From Mactromeris polynyma (lineage: Eukaryota > Mollusca > Bivalvia > Venerida > Mactridae), in NCBI GenBank assembly GCA_032209605.1, contig JASFXZ010000035.1:3601001-3665000 (forward strand): DNA of 64,000 bases, given 5' to 3'. This document shows positions 32,800 to 45,419 of this stretch, one piece after another. A program made the position numbers and the translations under genes. How positions within the stretch are numbered: position 1 is the first letter of the stretch; every line of letters begins with the position of its first letter. The notes beneath the pieces are model-generated. The model was not told the origin of the DNA, did no database searches, and saw only the letters and a program-made list of their open reading frames with translations.

Positions 32800-33480
32800 C
32801 ATTAATTTTGCGTGAGCGCTGGTTGGTAGCCGAGAAGCAGTCATGGAGAGTGATATAAGTATAAATAGTAAGAACTTGTTTCAGAATTGATGTAAAATAA
32901 ATATTTTTAATCTTAATTAAACTCTAATGAATGAGGTGGTCTCCCTAATTAGCGACGAGAAGCGTCAATAGCGACAAGAAGCGACAAGAAATAAAAAAAC
33001 AACATTTTATGAATAAATTATAATTAGATATGTGTGAACATAATTATGTTTATATATATTATTTCGAGTGATCAATTGCAAAATTATAAATTTCTGCACC
33101 GTTTATGCTGCTATACCAAGTTCTTATGACAGCGTAAAAAATCCAACACTTTATAGTAGACGTTGATAGCGACAAGAATGCAATGTGTAACAGTATTGCA
33201 TTTTTGCATAATATATAATAATTAATAAATGTAAAATAAATTTTGCAATTTTAGGCTATTATCGAAAGCGTGTTAAACATAATCATTATTCTTGTTCAGT
33301 GTGTAAATTTAATGTTGAAGAAAGTGATAATTCAGTGTATTGTAATTCTTTTGACAAATGGGTACATGCAAATTATGATGATATTATATTACACACTTTA
33401 TCATAGACAATTTAATGTTTGTAATTATTATGCAAAACTTCGACAATCTCCGATAAGTATATTGTATACTCAGTGACTAA
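32800..33480. other. AT-rich, no gene seen
   Basis: Beyond the end of unit 2. A short gacaagaagcgac-type repeat lies at about 32,950-32,990. The ORF at 33,270-33,476 is low-complexity and has no recognisable product. Confidence 0.4.
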
Positions 33481-33546
33481 TCCGTTGAAGATCGGTATTT
33501 TCCGAATATTTTCGGACATTACTGGAAACAATCGATCTTCAACGGA
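33481..33546. repeat. Perfect 14-bp inverted repeat (hairpin)
   Basis: tccgttgaagatcg at 33,481-33,494 is matched by its exact reverse complement at 33,533-33,546 across a 38-nt loop that itself contains ttccgaatattttcgg. It could be the tip of a foldback element or a transcript hairpin. Confidence 0.8.
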
Positions 33547-33584
33547 CTCTTTTACCGATATTTTTGGTATTATAAACGCTAGTA

Positions 33585-33640
33585 CAGAGCTCTACAGACT
33601 GAGCTAACCAGGCAGCTGTCTAACACAAAACCACAGCGCA
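33585..33640 (-). repeat. tRNA-like fragment (Lys/Ile-type D-arm), decayed SINE head
   Basis: The reverse complement reads gcctggttagctcagtctgt then agagc, which resembles the 5' half of eukaryotic tRNA-Lys. No B box follows, so only a truncated retroposon head is supported. A similar fragment (gatagctctgttggtag) is at 44,693 on the plus strand. Confidence 0.35.
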
Positions 33641-34287
33641 ATACCTCTTAATGCATTTGAGGCTCAACTACCGTAGGCTGTGAAAAAACCGCTGCCACTA
33701 CAACAAAGCGACGTTATACAAGGGGAAAACTGCACCCAATATGGCTCGACCGCAAGACACCGCAAGACCACTAGTACGGCGCTCTACCTAGTAAGCTTAG
33801 GCCAAACAAATATCTGTGTTTAGGGTAACGGTTTCAAAAATGCTAGGTAGGGTAAGGACAGTTTTTTTTTAATTTGTTTAAGTCCACTCAAAACAGTGTA
33901 GCTCTAGTAAGTCACGAATGTGGTATACTAGGTAATACTACTTCCCATGCTAATTATGCTTATTGATATAATTATGTGTATTTCTGACAAGATGTCGGAC
34001 ATTTACAAACTATTAAAAAATACTAATATATATTAAAATCTCGCCAGGTACCTGGACGACAACTCTCCTTGGCCAATGACATTGTCAAGTCAAATGATTT
34101 GAAGAGCCTAATTTAGTCCGTTTGGACACAATCACTGCCAGGATTTTTTTTGGGTAGATGACCCATGCCATGGGATATTTTGCGCATTTAACTTAGAAAT
34201 GGGTGGAAGACTAGAAATTACAGCAAAATTTAAGAATAAAAGAAAAGGATGTTTTGCCTAAATTGAACTAAATCATTTTCTTCAGAT

Positions 34288-35040
34288 TTATTGGGAATTT
34301 TTACATCCAAATTGGGAAAATAAATACTTTGTGGCGTTTAGAATATAGCCGAATAAAAACAGCTGAATAAACCTGAGTGCGTCAGACATTAAGTGAACGA
34401 TCTTCATGACTGCCAGTTGAGGACGATAGAAGACACTCTTATTGCGTTTTTGCGATGTGCAATTCTTTTTTACATGCTTCCTAACTTTTTTTGACTGCTG
34501 AGATGGTTTTCTATTATTTTTAGGAGGGAGATTTGGAATCTCAATAGAGAGATTTCTCACATTGCAGCCTCTCCACTCATTTGTCTAATTCAAGGATTGT
34601 TACCATTGTTGCCTATTAAGATAATAATTGCATTTATGCATCAAAATGATCAAGCAAACACAGAAGCCAGTATTTGTTGTCTTTAATGTCATAAGTACAC
34701 ATACAGTACATGTTATAAGTCTGTTACATTACATTACATAAAGCCCTATTTCTTCATTTTGTCAACGTCACAACACAGTACTGACTATTTCTAAAATAGG
34801 AAGGGTAAGATAAATCTTAAACAATTCCCAAATAAAGTCAGTTTGCCTACTCAAAACCACCAATTCTAATAAGATGGAGGGCAAAAAGAGAAATGCTACC
34901 TGAGATCTCTGATTTCCCCTCCTTTCAGATTTAACAGTGGCATGTAAGTCATGCCAATCAGCACCTAAAATTTGTTGGATTTGGGAAGTTGGCCTTTTTT
35001 GCCAATGAGCATTCAACACTACTGCTTTCGTCTAATTACA
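34288..35040 (-). other. Two possible exons of an unidentified protein
   Basis: A stretch at about 35,019-34,908 (after aaagcag, donor TCTCAG/gtagca) reads HWQKRPTSQIQQILGADWHD then LHATVKSERRGNQRSQ. A second open stretch (34,584-34,288) reads NLSIEIPNLPPKNNRKPSQQ then the basic KKVRKHVKKNC. The acceptor of the second has no clear pyrimidine tract. I recognise neither. They lie inside the inverted-repeat element, so they might be transposase remnants or chance. Confidence 0.2.
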
Positions 35041-35204
35041 AAACTAGAGAGACCTATGTGTATATAAACACTTTCATTAAAACCATATTATCTGTGGCTA
35101 ATATTTCTTTACAGTTATAAATAAGACAAAACATCAATTGAGGGCATGCAGTTTGTCGAATGTCCGAATCTAGTCTATCCGAATACTATTCAACTTTGAG
35201 TGAT

Positions 35205-35862
35205 AACCATATAACACCAGTGCTGAAGGAACACCTGTGTGTCAACGGATTAATTACAAAATTCTAGTTTATACGTACAAAGCACTTCATGAGCAGTGCC
35301 CTCAGTACATTAAAGAGTTGTTGAATGTATACAGACCAACTAGAGACCTTCGTTCCAGCAGTTCATTGACATTAGTTGTCCCACGGACCAGAACTGTTAC
35401 ATTTGGTAACCGGAGCTTTCGCCATGCTGCTCCGAGATTATGGAATGCTCTCCCTAGCTCAGTCCAAAGTGCTCAGTGTTTGAACATTTTTAAAAAACAG
35501 TTGAAAACCCATCTTTTTTAAAACTATTATGCAAACTGAACTTCGGGTTTAAAACAAGTACATGACGTTGTTTGTTTTTTAATCAAGTACAGTTACTTCT
35601 ATGTTTTATCTCTCCTAAATACAATAGGATTTTATGCTCCTTTTTTTACCTTTTCCGTGTGAGTTTTATATGTAAATATTGTTTCAGGCTGACTTTAACT
35701 TAAGCTAGTGTTTTAAAGTTCGTGTTTTTTTTAGAATGTTATATTCTAATCTATGCTAACTGTGTGCATTTTATGTTTTTATTGTAAAGCACTTTTTAAC
35801 ATATTTATAATATGAAAAGAGTGCTTTATAAATTTGGTCTAATAATAATAATAATAATAACA
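35205..35862 (+). mobile_element. 5'-truncated LINE: C-terminal reverse-transcriptase tail and 3' UTR
   Basis: The ORF to 35,521 encodes RINYKILVYTYKALHEQCPQ ... APRLWNALPSSVQ ... KKQLKTHLF, the conserved C-terminal tail of non-LTR retrotransposon ORF2 proteins of the jockey/CR1/L2 type. Just upstream, ITPVLKE is followed by a small deletion that removes the usual ELHWLP residues and shifts frame. The 3' UTR ends in 'agagtgctttataaat' and a taa microsatellite, as L2/CR1-like tails do. It is dead on arrival: endonuclease and most of the RT are absent. Confidence 0.82.
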
Positions 35863-36540
35863 ATTCATCAAAAAATAACTTTCATTGAAAGCATTATTTG
35901 TTTCTAGCAGGTATTGACTGACAACTAATTAATTAAACCAACTATTATTAATCTTGAATTGCGTTTCTTTTTATTTTGTTTGCATCATGAGAAAAAATGG
36001 TATTGTCCGTGCAGTCCGTACGAAGCTGGTTTTTATCCTATTTCTGTAGACGACGCGAGTTGATTACAGTAACTAAATAGCGATCAAAAGATGTTTTTCA
36101 CATAAATTTCAGTGTTGATAGGTAATTAATTGGATTAAAAATTGTCTGCATGAAATGCCCGATAATTATCGACATTGTTTATTGTGGGCCAGTTTGTCAA
36201 TATACAGACGTGTGAACATGTTTTATTACCATATCGCTGATAGTGTACTCCATTTTTAATAAAAGTAATTTGGAAATTTATTCAAAACAGGGTTTTTAAA
36301 TACTTATCTTCGTAAGCAGGTTTTGTGTTATTAATCAGGAGACTCCTGACCGAAGCGGGAGAGTTGGGAAGCATGTAGTTATCTCCCTTGGCAATAAATC
36401 TCCGCCGAAATGGATTTCACGGTCAAAAACAATAAAAATCGGAAAATCGAAAAAAATTCTCCAGGGTCGTAAGAAATTCTAGGGTTTTTCGACAGGTAGG
36501 GTCGGGTTACCCGAAACACAGATATTTGTTTAGGCCTTAC

Positions 36541-38588
36541 CGGATGGCCGCCTTACTCCACATCACTACACTCCGGCATTTGAGGCTCAATCGTCAAACA
36601 CTGCTATCACCATTTAAGTAATTCAAGGGAAAAATTCACCCAATATGGGGCTTGAAAGGTTTTTTACACATCAATTACATAAAAAAATGTAATGACACTT
36701 TCTTGTCATATCATTATAACATAAACTGGTTTTAGGTCTACTATAATGTTAAATATTACTTTATCGTTTCAGGTTTTCATGATATTCGCAAGATACCTCA
36801 TAAAAGACAACTTGAGTACAAAAGAATTTTGCTGTGAATTTACAAACATAAGTCATGAAATATTTCTTGGAAAATACACTGGAAGTTATCCATTTACCGT
36901 TTTTGTGACTGAAATAAATACAATCTGTGATTGACTAAGTAAAAAACAATTGTGTAGTACATGTTTTAAATCAACTAGAATACCGTTTTTTATCATTGTT
37001 GAATATTATGCTTTGAAATGCTCAGTTCTATTGAAAAACAACTCTCTGTGTATAATTATCTTTTTCAAGAGCTTAGCGCTTGTAATTAGTATATAAATAC
37101 AAGACTAGACTAGACTTATGTTTTTTCTCAACAGGCTTTGTAATACTACAGTTAAACACATACATAAGCTAACTAGTGTATTGATTATAGAGGTTGCTTA
37201 AATCACATACTGTTGCAAATGTTGTGTAGAAATCAAATCAAAATTTCTGTCACTACATTCTCAGTACACAACTCATGAATGTACATTATAAGAATGAGCC
37301 AGCATATTGTATCTCTATAATTGGTATCTATTCAAATCTGGATGGACTGAGGTGTGTTGTGATTGTGTCATGGCTAAGGACATACTTGATTCATTCAGTC
37401 TGAAATACTAGTATTAATTTGCCTCAACCACTATACCACAACTGACCAACTGCATTATCCATACATAATGTCATTTCCACCATTAATTTGAAAGTGGTCA
37501 AGTAATTTTTGTACCATAGTATCTTTCTCATATTCTTGTTTTAATTAGTTGCAATTTATATTATATCAAAGAAATATTACAATAAAGGCATATTTTGCGC
37601 AAATAAAATCAATTATAACATCAGTAATTAATGACATTAAAATTTGATCTAATAATTTTGTCAATATTAGTGAAAAAATAAAATATTGGTGTGTTGTAAC
37701 CTTGTCGGTGATCATATTTTATTAGTGGTCTGTGACCTATCAAGAGTTCTCGTTACTGTATTGACTTGGAATCCGGTCTCAGTCACGGTACGGTCCGCAT
37801 AGGTGTTATCTATGCGAGAACCGAGCGAGATAACTTGGTATATCCCTAGGAAACGTGATTTCAAGGTGCATATGTTTATTGCAGTAACTTGTTGGTTCTT
37901 ATGTTTTGTCTTTCAAGAATAAAAACCTCGAACTTACGTTGGTCTCGTGCTGGTACAATGGGTGACATACAAGTGTTGGTTACTTACTTCTGAGTCTAGC
38001 TTTCAACAGTATTTTAAATTTAGAGGAGTGAGAAAAGTTTTTATTTCATCTGTAACAGCGTGCTGTTAGTTACAAGTTTATATTGCATCATTATATACTG
38101 TTAATCCTCCTATACTTTACATAAACTCAGACACCCATGAATATAGATACACAGTAAATTAATCAATCAAATCATACCACATGTCATATTTTCTGTATAA
38201 ATACCAAGTTTTACTCTTTATTCGCTCTCATGGGTGGTGCTGACCACGGTCAGTATTCTTGAAAGCTTGTCTTTGACTTCACAGTGAAGAACTTGTTTCT
38301 TCCATTACAATGCATATTGCATTGACAAACTCTTTTGCTAAGAGCTTTATTTTGATTCATGTATTTATAGTATCTGTACTAGTCTAAGGTGATTTGAGTT
38401 ATTTAAACTACTAGCGATTTGCTGACATGTAATTGATTTGACTGATACCCATCGCATTCCTGTGTATCTTGTGTTGATAAAATATATATATAAATAGTAG
38501 GGAATAGTAAATACATATTAAGGGTTCTTATTCGTTGTTATTTCTATTGAAGCTTTCAATTTATTGTGTTTGAAAACTATTATACTTA
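36541..38588. other. AT-rich intergenic, no gene seen
   Basis: No supportable coding region. A small inverted motif (gttatct...agataac) lies at 37,805-37,833. The ORF at 36,746-36,934 has no recognisable product. Confidence 0.4.
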
Positions 38589-39862
38589 CAGTAAAACTTC
38601 GAAACCTCGAATTGCCGTCGGACCTAGCAATTAGTTCGAGCCATATACTGTTCGAGGCATCTACGGTACACGCGTATATGTCCTAACTGACAGTCAAAGC
38701 GCAGAAAAAGGCCCATTAGGTACACAAATCACAATTCAATTTTTTTACCCTAGATCATTATTTTCCTCTACGAAAAATCTTTTTAAATGAAGTTATGGTG
38801 CATAGTTTCAGATATGGCGTTTTGAAAATACATCGTACTATGTGCATAGTTTGTCGGGTCTTATGGAAAGTATAACGTCGCAAAACACCCGTACTTAATT
38901 TCAGCTATGTTTGAAATCATTTGACATGTTGAATGATTCATTGAAATACTTGATTGAGATTATTATATCCACCTTATGCAGTGAAATTATCAAAATATCA
39001 ATCAATTCTGCACAGTGTAATTTTGCTGTCGTTTCTACATCTATTGAAGAATGAACTGTAGGTCAAAATCTTAAGTTAATTATATTCAATGCTTTCATAC
39101 AGTTTTAGTTAAACTAGAGGCGTCTATAGCGGTGCATATTCTGAAGAATCGAATTTTCTACAATGTCTATAACGACTAAACAAATAATAATGATAATTTC
39201 CAATATTTAATAAAGCATGTATTTTGCATATCGCATTGCAAAATTAATCTTCCTTTCATGAAAGGAGCATAAATATGTTAGTCTCTCATAACGTATGATT
39301 TTGGGCTATACATTGAATTTAACATAAAGTTTACATAAATTTTGTAAAATATTGTAGCTTAAATTACTCTGCAAAGTCGAATAAAATAATTCAGACATTA
39401 TATTATACTACATCGCGATGACGCAAACAACCTCTAGCGAACTTATTCAAATTACAGAAAGAATGTCCTGCCTACTGACATTCAATGGAGGAATCCTCTC
39501 CAGTCCGGAATCTCCTCTAATCCGAACTTTATAGTTTGTCCGAGGGGTGTTCGGATTAGGGAGTTTCCACTGTACATGTACAACTGGCAAGTTATTATCA
39601 CAAAGTGCGAATAACATGTGTCGCCAATCTTACCCGTCAAGAAACAATAGAATATTAAGCGGTCAATGAAAGGTGTGAATTATTGTATTGTTCGACCTAT
39701 CTATGGACCACAAATCCTGTTCGAGTGTTCGACCTATCTCTGTTCGAGTGATCTACTGTTTGATAATATGAAATAAGAAGGGGTTTCGCCGGGACTTAAG
39801 AACCTGTTCGAGGTATCTACTGTGTTCGAGCCAAAACTGTTCGAGGTTTCGAAGTTTTACTG
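38589..39862. mobile_element. 1.27-kb non-autonomous TA-flanked inverted-repeat element (pogo/Tigger or mariner-like)
   Basis: Starts CAGTAAAACTTCGAAACCTC and ends with the exact reverse complement. Both ends are flanked by TA, the target-site duplication of Tc1/mariner/pogo elements. The interior repeats ttcgag phrases (ttcgacctatct, ttcgagtgatctactg) near the right end and has no transposase ORF. A second inverted-type end (gtgttcggattagggagttt, then ccactg) at 39,549-39,573 suggests a different element nested inside. A divergent copy of the right half is at 49,460-49,705. Confidence 0.8.
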
Positions 39863-40985
39863 TATATATTTACACGAGTTGGCATTGCAAATGAAATAAC
39901 TGGTATTGCCAGTAGAGAACTATCATGTCTTCATAATCTACCACAACACAGTACAGTTGAATAGTTATACATATACGATCACGACGATAATTACCTTGTT
40001 TGGCGGTCAATATCATAATCAACACAGCCATTTCCTCAACATTGGTTTCTAAACATTACACATCATATGAACAACATACACGACAGAAGACCACTCCGTT
40101 ACACATCATTTAATATTTGATTTGCACTGGGTGTTTACAATTTATGTAAGTATAAACATGAGTAATATATATGGTAGCTCTATTCAAAACCTAAGTGTCA
40201 TCTAATTGTGATATAAAATTTCTAATCTTCATTTTCGGATTTTTTTGAAATTTGAATTTAAGTCACTGTCCGTCACGAGTTAATTGCACACAACGTCCAT
40301 ACTTATGTTACATACAGGTATATTCGAAACGGAAACACAACTGATAAAACAAAGAGAACAATCCTAATCTACAAATCACAGCCCGACTCAAGACGGTCCC
40401 ATTCCTCGCCATTCTAGAATGAGATCACGTGCTATCTAAAGTCATCAGAGTGTAAACCAATCAGTGTCCGTTTTTTCTCGCAAAAGGTTATCTAATAAGC
40501 CTCGATTTCAGTCTAAATGTTCTGATTATACATTTCAAGTTGGTATAAATATATCACAATAGCTTATTTGTGTCCATTTTTCTTTTGAAAAAGGCAGATT
40601 ATTCATTTTTCATTAGTATAATAATTATGCACGTACATTTGTTTAATTCCAAGTCTTTTTTTACCATAACATTCGACATTGAAAATATCCAACCATTTAG
40701 AATGAACTGCTGGTCTCGACATTAATAGGCTGTTTTCATAGCAACCAGATATCATCTTCAAAATTAGGATAAGATTTCCTGTATTACACGATACTTATTA
40801 ATAGCTGTGAAATAAAAATCATCAAAATGAATACTGTAGTTGTAAAACCCTGTTGACTCTTGCGAAGATATAATGAAACACATACAAACTCATAAGATAA
40901 GTTCACCGCACATTTATCCATAACAGAAAAAAATGTCCCGATAATTTAAAATACTTTAATGAACCGTACAATTGAAGAAGCCTTC
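39863..40985. other. AT-rich intergenic, no gene seen
   Basis: No coding region or repeat structure I can support. Confidence 0.4.
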
Positions 40986-42600
40986 GGTATCAGCCCTAAA
41001 CAGACATGCTTAGTATGTAGAGTTACCTCCCGTGGACAAGTAACTCCTGTTGTCATGTGACAGGTCACAGACAACCTGTGCACAGACATTTGAATGTTTT
41101 GAGTACAGCCAATTATCAATAAGGGAAGTAACTGCTGCGAAAAGTTTGGACCACGAAAAGACACACATTGAGTCGCAGGGAGAAAGGGAAGTACAGTGGA
41201 CAATTAGAGTTTCGAGTGTTTTCCTGATAAACATTACATCAAGCACAATCGATATTTCCGAAACATTCGTTAACAAATTCAAGTGTTTATTGACCTCTTA
41301 TAATGTACAGTAATACGACGCAAACATATAAATCACAGATGTAAAATATCTGATGTATATACGTATACACGACAATACATCATACGATAGATAAGAGATA
41401 TGAGTTTAAACACGCATATTCACCCAGCAAATTACTATTTTAACCTTCTAACAGGCTACAATGTTAAGCATTTTAAATGTTTTATCTATTGATCACTAGT
41501 ATGGTTAATGTTATTCGTGGTTTATTTAAATAAATACATTATTCCCATTGTGTATTTTATTTTTTATTTATTTACATGAATCAATGTGCGAATTGGAACT
41601 AGCACGCTAGATATTTGATATTTTTCCCGGGTATGATTTCGGTAATTTGTAATCAATGCTGAACAAAATTGTTCGCTAGTTATTTGACTTATTGTCGAAT
41701 GCGATTTAAATTGTCTAATTGTTTATAAAAAATAATATTATTATGAATGTGGCAATTCCATGTGTTTCTTTTATATCCACTTTTATTTCCGTTCCATTGG
41801 AATATTGCGATAAAGTTTTATTTTCGCTAGCCCTTATCATTAATGTACCCACATTATTAAATTAAACGCTATAATGAATTAGTTATACGGACATGTTGCA
41901 ATTACACAACATGATATACTGATGTTTTATTTTGCTAACATTTGTTTGAGGTCAAAAATATCTTCATCATGTCAATAATCTTAAATTAATTGTAAGATCA
42001 ACTTAGTTTATACTAAGGTATTTTATTCATTAATTATGATAACATCGGTTTGTATTTAGTTGAATGATAAGTACTTGGTAACATGTTTGAAGTACACTGT
42101 GATTTGTTACAGCCTGTAATACCTCATATTTGTCACATTACACTATTTATCAGCATGTTTATTGTAGCAAGTGTATACTTGGCCCTCACAAGATGTTTTG
42201 ACATGTATAGATCATGTGTCTGAATTATAAATCAGAACATCGCTTATGTAATTTATGCTTCTACCCATGGGTACTGGTTGTCCTGTGAAAATTCCAAATT
42301 CCAAATTCATCGTTTTATAATCAAGATCCTTTCCATTGATCTAGAAAATTGTTTCTAAAAGACGGCGCGTTTTTCTTACGGGAGATAAATGCTGATTTAT
42401 CTGACCAACTAAGAGCTCAGAAAGTCTGGCAAGCTTTCAATAATGCTGTACAAGGTAAAGTAATAATAATTCTTTCAGATTGTCTACATGAGTAGAGCCA
42501 GGCGATAATGTCTGTTCATAGTGAATACGTGTCAAGAAGTCAGTCTTGTGTCAAAAGAAGTACAATATTTTCGAACTAGTATAAACTTGTAGTTTCAAAT
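40986..42600. repeat. Unclassified long repeat, copy A
   Basis: Phrases such as caggtcacagaca..., gaagtaactgctg, gacacacatt, cgagtgttttcctgataaac, 'gtaataCCTCATATTTG'-like text and aagtcagtcttgtgtc...gaagtacaatatt recur in the same order at 44,150-45,010. Short ORFs here (40,946-41,313) differ between copies and are not called. Confidence 0.5.
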
Positions 42601-44149
42601 AATTGTGTTATCGCATACATGTAATGTTTAACAACTTTTCTTCAGCGTGGGCATTAATAAGCGTGGGCATATCTGACTGTCCTCGAGCCGATATGTTTCG
42701 CATAACTACCTCTAGGATGGGCCGTTACACGATGTTGAGGCACCTACGCGATCAGTTGAAAATCGTATCTAGAAATGCCAGACAGTAAGGGTTGAGCAGG
42801 GTCACTGCGAGACGTCTAAGAAATTTAGCTAATATAATGTGCGCTAGGAGACAGCATGTTGGATCGGTTCTCTGCGTTCATCAGCTAGTGTCTCGTTTAC
42901 TGTAGGGTCGACGATATATGCTTAGGCACCTGCAAAATAGGCCAGAACATTATTTTCTGATGAATCACGCCTCTAAACCTATACATATAGGAGCAAAGGA
43001 GAATGTTTTCTAAATGTTGGCTTAGAACTTTGATGGTTATTGGGAGGGAGCAAAGGAAAACACAAGGCATGGAATATTTCCTTGATTACAACAAAGTTTT
43101 ATGTCCCTCATTGTGTGTGCCTCGTGGTTCAATTGATATTGGTGTATGTCCCTCCTTGCAGTTTACTCAGGTGCCGTATGTCATTTTATGGTTCGATGAA
43201 AGATAATGTCGTACTGTCGAGTCATTGGCTTGACAAGAGACTGTATGTGAACATTATATATTTCAAGTTTGAATTTACTAGGGAATGTCTTTACTAGTGG
43301 GAATTGTAAGCATTCAATGTATAAAAAATCTGTCAACCGGGATAAACATGATATAAACACCACTATTTGTGAGAAATATCATGACACTTTAAGTAATGTA
43401 CATGTATTTATGTTTGGTTCTACACGTTAACACAAATAATTAATATTTAGTTAGGTATGTCTAATGAAACATGTATTTAGTGTAATCTATGTATTTTTTT
43501 ACACAACCGATTTAAAACGTTTATGCCAATGATGAATGATAGGTGAGAAGCATTTAAGGCAGGTCTTAATGTGGTTTAAGGTATTGATACTTTCATTATA
43601 CATGTATACACATCTGTGAGTCAAATAGTCTGCGAGTATAAATGTGATATATGATGATGATATATTTGATTATGAATAATGCAAGTCGCTCTTTTGATTA
43701 ATTGGTGTATTTTATTGGAATATGGGGAAGTATGCAGTGTAGGCATGTTTCGTCATGGTTTCATTAAATGTAATTATTCACAATTGTCTAAACCAAAAAG
43801 CATGTTTCCATATCTCACTCATTTTGACAATATTATCCACCGAATCAGCTTCTTAAAGAAATCGCAAGTTACATATTTGAATTCATCAATATCCCTTAGG
43901 ATATCATTCAAAATTAGTTTCTGATGGAAAATCGTTCAATGGGTATGCATTTGATACTAACTAAAGGTAAATACATTTTAACAAGTTGTCATTGTGCTTG
44001 TATAAATTCATATTTTGTATAGAATATTTGTGTAGTTTTATACTTTTGACTGTGAATTTGTTTAAAAATATTTGTTTGCTGATTATTATACAATTACTTA
44101 TTTCTTAATATTTTTTTGTTTCATCAGAAATGTATCCATATCAGCAAAA
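42601..44149. other. No gene seen
   Basis: Several 60-85 codon ORFs (42,603-42,788; 43,003-43,297; 43,679-43,924) have no recognisable product, no splice support and no conserved copy in the window. Confidence 0.4.
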
Positions 44150-45010
44150 TATTCTTCAAGATCGGTTCTGAACAGAGTGTCTAGAGTTACCCCAGTTTAC
44201 AAGCTTCTCATTTTGTCAGGTTACAGGTCACATAGAACAGATACTTGACTGTGTATTACTGAAAAGGCAGTAACTCCTGGGTGGAGCTTGGACCTCACAT
44301 AAGACACACATCATGACTGAGGGAATCGAAAACCATAAGGGAAATATTATCGTATTGAAATACCGTGTCTACACGTATTGTGTCGAGTGTCTTCTTGATA
44401 AACATAAATTCAACGACGTTCTATAAATTTGTTATCAAGTGTTTACTGGCTTCCGAAAACAGTACAGACTTCAGTAATAAACCCTGTTTTGAAGTATCCG
44501 CCGTGCATATACACGGTCTATAAATTCCCGAGACTTATCAATTTTATATATGTTTAAATATCATGATTATAAATAATACGACATACAAAAATAAGACTTC
44601 AAACACAAAATCTTCCACAATAAACTGCTTGTGAACTTTATACAAAGCTATAACATGAATCATTTCTATGTTCCATTTATTGAAAGCCCACCCGATAGCT
44701 CTGTTGGTAGGGTGTTTGATGTAATATTTTGAAGTACATTTTGATTTGGTATTGCCTGTTCCTTAGCCCACATTCTTTTCTCATACAATATTTATAGTTT
44801 TATTGAGCGTTTACTTTACCCTCACCGAATGTTTACCCACGACCTCGTCTGGTTTTCTGAAGGTTGCCGAACGACATGCGTTCTTCTTATCTCAATCAAA
44901 GCAAATACGTTTAAAGAAGTCAGTTTTATGTCGAGTGAAGTACAATATTGTATAACTTCTTTAGTATTGATTACTACGAATTTGTAATTGCACATGTTTT
45001 TTATATTAAT
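44150..45010. repeat. Unclassified long repeat, copy B
   Basis: A divergent, shorter counterpart of 40,986-42,600, in the same orientation. Shared blocks include gcagtaactcctgg, cacataagacacacatc, cgagtgtcttcttgataaac and agtcagttttatgtcgagtg. A truncated tRNA-like phrase (gatagctctgttggtag) is inserted at 44,693. Confidence 0.5.
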
Positions 45011-45171
45011 ATAAGCCGTAGACTGTTCAATATCTAAGATTTTGAATTGTCTTCGGCGCTACATATTTATATGATACTTAAATTACGGTTTGATATCTAT
45101 CTTCTTATATGACTTGTTAGTCTACCGGTGCAATATTCAGTTTTACACAACGTCTAATTGAGTATGTAAAC

Positions 45172-45417
45172 ATGTTGTACGACAAGCCACTAGATGAAAT
45201 ACAGAACTGCATGACTGCAACGGTACAGCGATTTAACCGACTACATGTATATAAACCATTAGTTGGAAATATTTTACAACTCTTCTTCAACGTAGACACT
45301 GCTACTCAACCACCTTATACAGATATAGACATGTATAAGAGTATTAGAAACGCATTACATTATTGCGCAATAGTATTTCTATTTATAACTCTATCCCTGG
45401 TTTTACATCATTTCTAG
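45172..45417 (+). CDS. Possible 81-aa tail-anchored small protein
   Basis: ATG at 45,172 opens an 81-codon frame. The last ~20 residues (HYCAIVFLFITLSLVLHHF) form a hydrophobic C-terminal helix, the layout of a tail-anchored membrane protein. The rest is hydrophilic. I do not recognise it, and there is no second copy here to test conservation. It sits among repeats, so chance is a strong alternative. Confidence 0.2.
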   Translation: MLYDKPLDEIQNCMTATVQRFNRLHVYKPLVGNILQLFFNVDTATQPPYTDIDMYKSIRNALHYCAIVFLFITLSLVLHHF

Positions 45418-45419
45418 CA

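Larger units (their letters stand above)
17631..32800. repeat. Tandem segmental duplication, unit 2
   Basis: Colinear with unit 1 from the membrane-protein exons to the tRNA-Met-like sequence downstream of the single minisatellite unit. Similarity stops shortly after 'aaacttcacaatcc' near 32,800. The candidate first exon and promoter of gene 1 are not included. Internal differences are a 0.8-0.9 kb local duplication at 20,953-22,640, extra coiled-coil heptads in the NLR gene, and loss of the minisatellite expansion. Confidence 0.9.
33791..36540. mobile_element. 2.75-kb element with terminal inverted repeats, interrupted by a LINE
   Basis: The left end 33,791-33,829 (gtaag...aaacaaatatctgtgttt.gggtaac) is matched in inverted orientation at 36,503-36,540, with 25 of 26 bases in the core. 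No transposase is recognisable. A 3' LINE fragment (35.2-35.86 kb) sits inside. Flanking sequence on both sides shares a direct similarity (gcatttgaggctcaa ... cacccaatatgg at 33,655-33,755 and 36,575-36,655). The superfamily is unassigned. Confidence 0.5.

Noticed and set aside
37745..37840. Possible LTR end with a short inverted motif (gttatct/agataac)
   Set aside because: No second LTR, primer-binding site or gag/pol sequence nearby.
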